Origin: Arachnopeziza araneosa
Lineage: Eukaryota > Ascomycota > Leotiomycetes > Helotiales > Arachnopezizaceae
NCBI GenBank assembly: GCA_003988855.1
Contig: QYAI01000070.1
Span: forward strand, 1 to 64,000
Length of the DNA: 64,000 bases
Direction of reading: 5' to 3'
Part shown: positions 57,007 to 64,000 of the stretch, one piece after another
Numbering within the stretch: the stretch's first letter is position 1
How the letters are laid out: the number at the start of each line of letters is the position of its first letter
Program-made: the position numbers and the translations under genes
Notes under the pieces: model-generated
Databases searched by the model: none
What the model saw: the letters and a program-made list of their open reading frames with translations, nothing else
Told to the model about the DNA's origin: nothing

Positions 57007-58134
57007 TTAATTGATCTTGCCTATTCTCTTCTTGGTGATGTCAATCTTTCTTCCCACTCTATCCACATCCTCATCGACCATCTTCAACATCTCATTCTGC
57101 AGATCCAATTCGCCATGAATCGCTAGGCCCATCTCTCTCTGCCTTCGCACAATCTTGCCCAGCTCTTCTACGTCTAGATCTTGATTTTGCATCATCTGCT
57201 TTTGGAGTTGGAGTATACCTTCATTGTCCAGCTCCCTCGTCTTAGCTGTCTCGGGTACAGGTGCTCCTAGGACCCTACCGCTGGGTTTGGAAACACCTGG
57301 CCCAAAGAGTGCATCCTTATCCTGTGTTGTGGCTGCTCCTGTTGAGCTTCCAATCCCATTCCCCGATCCTTGATGCTTGACAGCTAGACTTACTGACAGC
57401 TTCTCCAAGCCCTCCTTCTCCACTTTCGCACTAGCAAGCAAATCCCTCCTACGTCTCAACTCCCCTGCGCCCACCCTGCCACTTTCACTCCCCCTCTTCT
57501 CCGCGTCACTCATAATCTTAAGCCCTTCCTCCAAATTCCCTATCAACCCCGACGCCTTGACCAAGCACCTCTTTGCATTAGCTCCTGCCTCATATTGCGC
57601 TTGTGCACTCGTAGCCGCATCCCTCCTGCCTAGAAACAACCTTGCATCATGCAACTGCCCCTTTAACTCTCGATTAATATCGAGCCAGACCTGAGGATCA
57701 CTAGCCATCACACCAGCCTGTGTGCCATTCCTCTGATGCGCAGCAATCAGCTCATTCCTAGCTGAACTGGCACTACTCCCACTGCCCACACTCGGCAGAT
57801 TCAAGAACGTTCTCCATACGCTAGTCTCTCTCCAGCGTCGGTCGGGTCCTTCTGCGATGGCTCGCAGATAAGTTTCTAGGCCCTGCCGTCGGGTTTCTGT
57901 CAGTTCGGGAGAGGAGGCTGTAGATTTGAACCAGGATTTTGCGGGGAGAGGAGCGGGGGGGGGGGAAGAAATGAGGGACATGAGGGCGGCATGGAGGGTT
58001 GCGAATTCAGAGTAGCGTTTCTGTACGACGAAGGTACGAAGAGGGAGACGGAGGGTGATATTGTAGAGAGTGAACGGCTTGGTGTCGTTGGAGAGTTTGG
58101 TGGAGGGGATGGAGATCTCGAGCGGAGGTGCCAT
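57007..58134 (-). CDS. vam7: Vam7-like vacuolar Q-SNARE with PX domain
   Basis: Vacuole/endosome fusion SNARE. Intronless, 375 residues. The PX domain (about residues 4-113) has the PI3P-binding RYSEF motif (about 40-44), a Pro-rich loop encoded by a GC-rich run (57940-57970 on the plus strand), and RWRETSVWRTFLNLP at its end. The C-terminal ~65 residues are a Qc-type SNARE helix (QMMQNQDLDVEELGKIVRRQ with heptad pattern to ITKKRIGKIN), with no transmembrane segment, as in Vam7. The middle is helical and Gly/Ser-rich. Other PX-SNARE-like proteins are unlikely. Confidence 0.87.
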   Translation of the reverse strand: MAPPLEISIPSTKLSNDTKPFTLYNITLRLPLRTFVVQKRYSEFATLHAALMSLISSPPPAPLPAKSWFKSTASSPELTETRRQGLETYLRAIAEGPDRRWRETSVWRTFLNLPSVGSGSSASSARNELIAAHQRNGTQAGVMASDPQVWLDINRELKGQLHDARLFLGRRDAATSAQAQYEAGANAKRCLVKASGLIGNLEEGLKIMSDAEKRGSESGRVGAGELRRRRDLLASAKVEKEGLEKLSVSLAVKHQGSGNGIGSSTGAATTQDKDALFGPGVSKPSGRVLGAPVPETAKTRELDNEGILQLQKQMMQNQDLDVEELGKIVRRQREMGLAIHGELDLQNEMLKMVDEDVDRVGRKIDITKKRIGKIN

Positions 58135-58603
58135 TCTCTGTGTGTTTCAGTCCAAAATGGTATTGTGTAGTGTTGACTAGATGCTGTATATGAATTGTCG
58201 AGAGAGAATTGTCTGGAGGTTGATTTCGAGGGCCCCGTCGTCATGGAGAAGCTCGGCGGCGTTGGCCTTGGGACGTGCACCAGGCTGAGATTCGGATGTC
58301 GGCGCCTATGCTTTGACCGTTGTCGGGGTAGTTGTTGTTATTGTCTTAACAATTTTCTTTAAATGCACAAGACGTCAAAATTTGGTCACTATTCACAAAG
58401 GGTGACAAGAGGTGAAACTTGAATGGCAATCGTTACGCATTCTCTATCACTCAGACATGCTGCCTATGTAGAATAAGCGTATGAGCTCGTTCACCAGCCA
58501 TATCTCATGCATCCCAGTGTATGCGTAATAACTCCACCCTGTAAAAAAGCCAACTTGCAGTACCACTGCATTGCCTCCATCATTTGCATCATAAAAGAAG
58601 AAT
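58135..58603. other. Intergenic, vam7 promoter
   Basis: 469 bp, no gene. Ends in the EB1 3' untranslated region. Confidence 0.4.
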
Positions 58604-59529
58604 CTAGAACGTTTCCTGATCATCAACACCCTCTGCCTCAGCGGGAATCTCAAAGCCGTCCTCAGTCGAATACAAGATTGTCTGAATGTGCTTGATCAAA
58701 CCGTCCTCCTGCTTCTCAATCTCCGGATCCTCCTCGCACGCTTGCTGAATCAGCAGTTCGATGTCGCGGAGTTTGTTAAAGTAAAAGTCTCGTTCGCGCT
58801 CTAGACCTTGTACCGTATCCTTCAATGTGCTATTCTCCTGCTGCAAAGCCGCACTTCCTCCACCTGTTCCAAGTCCAGCCTTTGCAACACGTCCGCCTGT
58901 AGTTGGCGTGGTTCCTCGGCGAGCCGCACCAGCACCAGATGTTCGGGGCGCCGGAGCGGCTGCTGGCAGTGGTGCTCCAGATCCACGTCGCCGAGCAACT
59001 GCATCATAATCACCCCCCGGAAAGTACTGATCCCAATATCGTTTGGTCCACTGAAGGAACTCGAGATTGTCTTGCATCTTACACTTGATCAGTTGCTCAA
59101 CATTAACAGGTCGATCGATCCCATGCTTAGAAAAGGCGTCTGAAATACGTTGTTAGTGGGGTGGCGAGCATCGACGCGGGGTATTTACTTTGTAGGACTT
59201 TGAAGTTTTGGAGGTAGGCGTATTCGGTATTGACATTGAATTTGACTCTTGCCATTGGCACATCGAGGTAGATGCTATCAAAGACCTGGCAAAGTGCCGC
59301 ACTGGAACACAGTTAATCGATGGGCTGGAGAGCGTGAGGCGCAACAAACGGCCAAGGAGAGGTGCCGTGCCAAACTTACCCAGTCCCGCACTGCTCAACT
59401 TTGGTAATATTTAGTTGAAGCAGATTGTTAAGCCATGCTACAAGTTCCTGCCTGTACAAACGCGACGTTGTCAGATTCTGAAATGCTTTGAGATCAACCA
59501 AGCACAGGGACAAACCTTGATTCTCCCAT
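58604..59529 (-). CDS. EB1-family microtubule plus-end protein (Bim1/Mal3)
   Basis: Tracks growing microtubule ends through its calponin-homology domain. Four exons: 59529-59516 (only 14 nt), 59451-59380, 59301-59189, 59139-58604; 244 residues. The CH domain (about 3-100) reads RQELVAWLNNLLQLNITKVE, ALCQVFDSIYLDVPMARVKF, DAFSKHGIDRPVNVEQLIKC, DNLEFLQWTKRYWDQYFPGG. A basic Gly/Ala/Arg linker (SGAGAARRGTTPTTGG) follows, then the EB1 dimerisation coiled coil with ERERDFYFNKLRDIELL, and an acidic tail. It ends GVDDQETF rather than the EEY/F tail of mammals. Confidence 0.94.
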
Positions 59530-60008
59530 GATGAACCTAATGAAGTAAAATCAAAGCCTCAGCAGTAAAACTTTCTTTGTAAAGACGAAACACAAGCTGT
59601 CATCCTACGCGCCCGAAAGCGTGGAGTTGTGTGTTGGTTTGGAGTGAAGGAGAATACGCGAAGGTCTTCATCATAATGGCCAAACTTTCGTTGCTGGGGC
59701 GAAACTTCGGCACAACAAAAAACGTGACCTCAAGGCATGTTCGGGATTTAGAGTCAACAGTATTGCAGAAAGTGAAGTCTATTGATATTCTACGAGGAAT
59801 GAATTTTTATGTTCATCTAGAGCCTAGCTACTAAAGGCTTAGCTACAGGTTCCAGCCATGAACAGACGGTCCGTTGCCCTTTGTATGCTTTCTGACCATC
59901 AAACCATGCCCACCCAAATATGTACAGTCCAAGTATGATACAGTAGAAGAATTGAAGCTCTTAAAAACAAGGTTGCTTTAAGAGAGTAGTCTAAGAAGTG
60001 CAAGGAGT
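59530..60008. other. Intergenic, EB1 promoter and GH55 3' region
   Basis: About 480 bp without a supportable gene. An open stretch at 59631-59834 is unsupported. Confidence 0.4.
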
Positions 60009-62502
60009 TTATAAACCTAAAGAATATTAGTCTAGATTCTTTCATGTAAATTGTGGTGCTCTTACCTGATGAGAACATCCCCACAGTTGCACAGAAGTTA
60101 TTGACGTTGTCCTTGTCCAAAGCCGCGCTCTTTCCATTGAGGGTGACCATATTTGTAGATGCTTTTGTGGAAAGTCCATAGAGAAAGACTTTGCTGGAGT
60201 TCTCAAGAGAAACAATGTTTTCTTGGCAGCTAGCAGTGTCAAGACACGTTTGTTCATAGTTGTCGAAGAAGCTGTAGAAACCAGCGCCATAGACAAATAC
60301 ATCAGAAGAATCAACCACACGAAGACCCCAGGCTTTATTGGTGGCTGATGCTCCAGAGAAGATTGGATCATTGAAAGCCGAGACAGCAGAAAAGGGCTTT
60401 GAGGCATCAGGGTTGCTCTGGAAATAAGGTGTCTCGCTCTGTGCCACTCCAATGTAGACATTTGTAGCGTTGGAAATTTGGTAGTTATACATGACACTGT
60501 GCTCCGAGGAAGTGCCATACATCCAAACTGGGCCTTGAGCAGACTCGATAAGTACACCACGCCCATTGTAAATACTGGTTTGGTCGTGGTCGGCCAGGTC
60601 GAGCTCATGGTCAGCAACCCAGAACCAGTTGTTCTCCAAATATATTGAAGCCTGAGAGGTAACATGAAGCAAGAGGAAGGCACCTTGACAATTAGTAGGC
60701 ACTGCAGTCGACTTTGGGTTCTTGGCACAAGTATCCGACTGTAACTTGGTACCAGCAGATCCACCAATGCGAACGTGTACATCCCACATACCAACAGATC
60801 CTTGGGCAGCTTCAGCAACATTCCACTCGATCATAATGGCACCTGGCTGTGAGCCAACAGTTTCGAAAATCAAATCAGACATCTCTACGCTGCCAGTATC
60901 GCCAGGTTGGCCAACCTGGAAGACTGGTGTTGGGCTTGCAGCATTGTTGAAAGCAGTCCCTCCGGCCATGATCAGAGGCCAGATTTCTCCGGTAATCTTA
61001 ATGTTCTTGGGAACTTTGACGGTACTAGTGATAAGATATGCGCCATGATCAAAGTACACAATGTCATTGGCGCTAGCAGAATTAAAGAGTTTTTGAATTG
61101 CTGCAGTATCGTCGGTGACACCATCGCCCTTTGCTCCTGCTGACTTGACACTTAGGAAGCTGGAAGCAGCGACACCCTCATATTGCGGTTTTGATCGTGT
61201 GAAGACTCTGCCAGCTGAATTCAAGAGAGTTGCAGGCTTTGTCGGAGCAGTTGAAGCAGCAGCTTGAAGTGCTTGTCCAATTGATCCACTGTATGAACGT
61301 CCTTGAATCCACGACGAGATCTTGGCATTCCCAGCCAGGAGGGTAGATTTGCTAGCAGCGTTGGAGACGGCTACTGGGACATTGGTGCTAAAATCGACAT
61401 TATCAATGACCAAAGTACCGTTGGTGGCGCCTTCGCTAGTCGAGTAAGCAGTAGAGACACCAATAGGAGTGTTAGAGATGGTGCTATCGACGAGCAAGAC
61501 AGAGCCGACAGTTTGAGCGGAAGCACCGCCATTTGCCATGTCAACACCAATTTGGCAATTGTTGATGGACAGACCAGAGAGGGTCCAAACCCAGTTCCAG
61601 TTCATGAAGACGGCGGTCTGACAGCCATTAAAAGTCAAGTTTCGGGTAGTAAATTGTTGGTTTCCGAAGAAAGCACCATATTTACCACCGTTGAAAGTCA
61701 AGTCAGTCAAGAAACCTCCAGAGCCATTGTCCATAAAGATGCCCTGTGAATTTAAGGTCAGATCAAGATCCTTAAGATTGAATAGGTTAGAAGATACGTA
61801 CCACTTGGGCATTCGCAGTGCCTCCATCAGTTCTCATGTTGAAAACGATGTTCTGAAGACTCGTTGCTTGAGCAACTTGCCAATGAATACCGGCACCGGC
61901 AGTAAATGGCATTGCAGTGGTGTCAAGAACGAAATTGCGAACTTGACGGAAGAAATTGTTCTGCCCCATGGTTAGTAAGAAACGATTTCTCAAGGCAAAC
62001 TCAAACTCACTTGGTTGGTATACCAGTTCACACCATTGACGTATGGATCGGAGTCAATGAGAGCCATACCGGTGAAGCCAGCAGAAGCTTTAATGGTGGG
62101 AATAGTAACAGCATCTCCGACAAATTGAGTGTAATAAAGCTGGACGATAGGTGCACTGATCAAATAGGTTCCAGGAGGAAAGTAGACAAGAGCAGGAGTG
62201 ACAGTAGAAGAATCACATCCCTGGCCACATCGAGTTCCCGCAGTTACAGCAGAGTTGATAGCGGCTGTATCATCAGTGACACCATCTCCTGCTGCTCCAA
62301 AGTCCTTGACGTTGCGAAAGATTTTGAATGATGCGTCTCCGAAGGCAACAGTGCCTTGTCTTGTGATTGATGAGAGCCAGTAGCTTGAAGCTGATGCAGC
62401 AGCAGCAGCAACTTGCGGGACAGGTAGTGGTGCTGGGGCACCAGAAACAAGAATAAAGAGGCGTAGAGCTACAAGAAGTGTGAAGATCGAAAAGGTAGCC
62501 AT
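60009..62502 (-). CDS. Secreted GH55 exo-beta-1,3-glucanase
   Basis: Cleaves glucose from the ends of beta-1,3-glucan, in cell-wall remodelling or nutrient use. Four exons: 62502-62011, 61960-61802, 61743-60066, then 8 nt at 60016-60009; 778 residues, normal for GH55. Signal peptide (SIFTLLVALRLFILVSGAPA). Two right-handed beta-helix (pectate-lyase-3-like) halves, each starting with a conserved motif: FGAAGDGVTDDTAAI (about 68-82) and AGAKGDGVTDDTAAI (about 419-433). GH55 core sequence includes HWQVAQATSLQNIVF, ENNWFWVADHELD and VWMYGTSSEHSVMYNYQ. The last intron and 8-nt terminal exon are my placement; reading through would add about 50 unrelated residues. Confidence 0.93.
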
Positions 62503-64000
62503 CGTAAAGTAGAACCAGCTGCTGTATGATGTTTTAAATGAATGTGAAAAAGACTGTCTCGGGTAGAAGTGTCAGTTATGTACTCAAGGATTCAAGAGTC
62601 GGAGTTTAGAAGTAGTAAAGACGTAGTTGCTCTGAAATTTTGTTGGATCCCAGAGTAGCGTTTATTCAGATCGAGATTCTTGGGTACAGAAGGAGAAAGG
62701 AAGAAGCAGAAATGGACTTTATATAACAATGCGGAGTCTCGGCAAGATTGTGAATATTCCAGCACAATAGATGGTCTTCACTAGTATTGTAGTCGATGTG
62801 TTGTGAATCTTCTCAATAGGAGCACTTGCGCCGACGTCCAAAAACGGCAATTGCAAAGGGGAGATGATGAAAGGTAGTGATTGAGTTACTCACAGGTAAA
62901 GTGCTGGAGAGCCTTGGACTCGGGTGAAAGAAAGGAGGACTGCGAGAAGCTATTGTCTGGCGGGAGTCATGGGAAAACCCGCGGCTGGTGTCAGTACTTG
63001 TACTTTCATCAGGTCCGCGGCTGTCTATGTGGTTCTCAGATTTCAACCTCCCACGCCCGGTAGTGGCAACGACCAGGTCCCCTTCTAAGCCATGTGGCCC
63101 AAGCAATTTGGATTTGGACTCATGGGAAGGATGGTCCATGACCGGGGAGCCACGACGAAGCATCACGGCGAAAATTCAGGGCGAGTCAGGAACACAGGAA
63201 ATCGGTCCAAGGCAGAGGCAGAGGCAGAGGCAGTGCCGGGGAGGGGAGGCCCGCTCGAAGCGAAGAAACTCCTGGCCAGTATCATGCCGTCTTCGCTATG
63301 GGGTGGGTTGAAACGAAACAGGCGGATAAACCGAGGTGGATCTCTGGGGGCGCGCGATCTCTGTTGGCGACTCTGACGGGGGGTAAAGCATGAAGTTTCC
63401 CCTGAATCATCAGAGCCTAATTCAGGGCAAATGTCCTACTGGCGACAGCGACGACGACGGAGTCAGGAGCCCGTGGCTTCTACTATCGATAAGCAGGAAC
63501 GCTGAAGGCTTTGAAACACCTCAGGGCTCTAGGGCTGTTCGGATGGTGAGTGGAGGCGGCATCTGGTTGGGTGAGGCGGTGCTTCGGAGATATTGGCCTG
63601 CAGTGGCATCGACATGAGCATGGGGCTCAAGCCGGTGTGGCGCCAACCTGTTGATGTTCGCTCTGCCCCAGGCAGAAAGAAGCTTCTTCCCCTTCGTCTC
63701 TCTCCACCACCACCACCACCACCACCACCACCGCCCCTTGAACCGATCAATGATCTGCCCGAGATCAAGCCATCGGCTCACCCCGTTCCACGAAATGCAC
63801 CGTGGCTGCTTGTCTCACTCTCACAGGCCCTCGACAATCTTCTGGGGTATCGCCATCTCGAGCTGATCACCGATGTGGTCCCTCGCTCGATGCCTTTAAT
63901 ATCATACCCTTCTCCTCGTCACCGTCATTTACAGCGTCTGACTGATGTATTCCAGTCTCTCCCCTGACTTCATCTCGACTGGGTTTCTTCGGGCCTTGTA
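62503..64000. other. GH55 upstream region; GC-richer sequence with simple repeats
   Basis: 1.5 kb to the window edge. The first ~300 bp is promoter-like and AT-rich; from ~62900 base composition shifts to clearly higher GC. It contains an AGAGGC-type hexamer repeat (about 63211-63233) and a (CAC)n run (about 63705-63732). Open frames here include homopolymer Pro or Gly from the simple repeat. A partial gene may start beyond 64000. Confidence 0.45.

Noticed and set aside
63593..63967. Frame with poly-Pro, and Gly/Trp-rich frames on the opposite strand
   Set aside because: Produced by the (CAC)n simple repeat; no conserved domain around it.
1..64000. CRISPR array, rRNA or tRNA genes
   Set aside because: No regularly spaced repeats and no convincing TPsiC-arm (GGTTCRANNCC) context with a foldable cloverleaf; a tRNA with an intron could escape a by-eye scan.

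Overview
The window is nuclear DNA of a filamentous ascomycete (Pezizomycotina). Genes carry short introns, mostly 45-75 nt with GT..AG ends and CTRAY-like branch points. The content is typical of such fungi: multi-exon Zn2Cys6 regulator, GH55 glucanase, S10 carboxypeptidase, fungal Mhr1/mL67, COP9 signalosome, vacuolar SNARE Vam7. The protein flavour suggests Leotiomycetes (inference, not proven). I recognise 22 protein genes, one decayed gene and one transposon relic. Exon boundaries were set by hand from reading-frame continuity and family motifs.

Layout. 0-0.83 kb: decayed pogo/Fot-type transposon. 1.2-3.6 kb: secreted S10 serine carboxypeptidase (11 exons). 4.3-5.7 kb: ELO fatty-acid elongase. 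6.0-7.1 kb (-): Gfo/Idh/MocA oxidoreductase, divergent from a small hairpin membrane protein at 7.6-8.1 kb. 9.6-11.5 kb (-): trimethyllysine dioxygenase (carnitine synthesis), divergent from cyclin H (11.7-12.9 kb). 13.3-16.5 kb: NRDE2-like protein. 17.3-18.0 kb: broken small secreted protein gene. 19.0-22.3 kb (-): Zn2Cys6 regulator. 23.6-25.3 kb (-): sulfotransferase-like P-loop protein. 26.5-27.4 kb (-): Mhr1/mL67. 27.9-30.7 kb: Hsp104. 31.4-33.0 kb: CSN1. 33.6-36.3 kb: large membrane protein of unknown function. 37.7-38.3 kb: APRT. 38.4-43.9 kb (-): Utp10. 44.2-46.1 kb (-): BTB-like unknown protein. 48.5-50.5 kb: LCHN/DUF4484-type protein. 50.7-53.0 kb (-): Sec63. 53.5-56.3 kb (-): Rdh54/Rad54B. 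57.0-58.1 kb (-): Vam7. 58.6-59.5 kb (-): EB1. 60.0-62.5 kb (-): GH55 exo-beta-1,3-glucanase. The rest is intergenic.

Most genes are unrelated housekeeping functions; I see no biosynthetic cluster, CRISPR array or defence island. The most striking signal is a family of near-identical spliceosomal introns: one in the carboxypeptidase gene (1556-1679) and two in the unrelated membrane-protein gene (35559-35716 and 36098-36255). They share sequence end to end, have the same ends and branch point, and sit in different reading phases. That is the hallmark of introner-like elements, that is, introns that multiply as mobile elements. A further intron of nearly identical length (35810-35966) may be an eroded copy.
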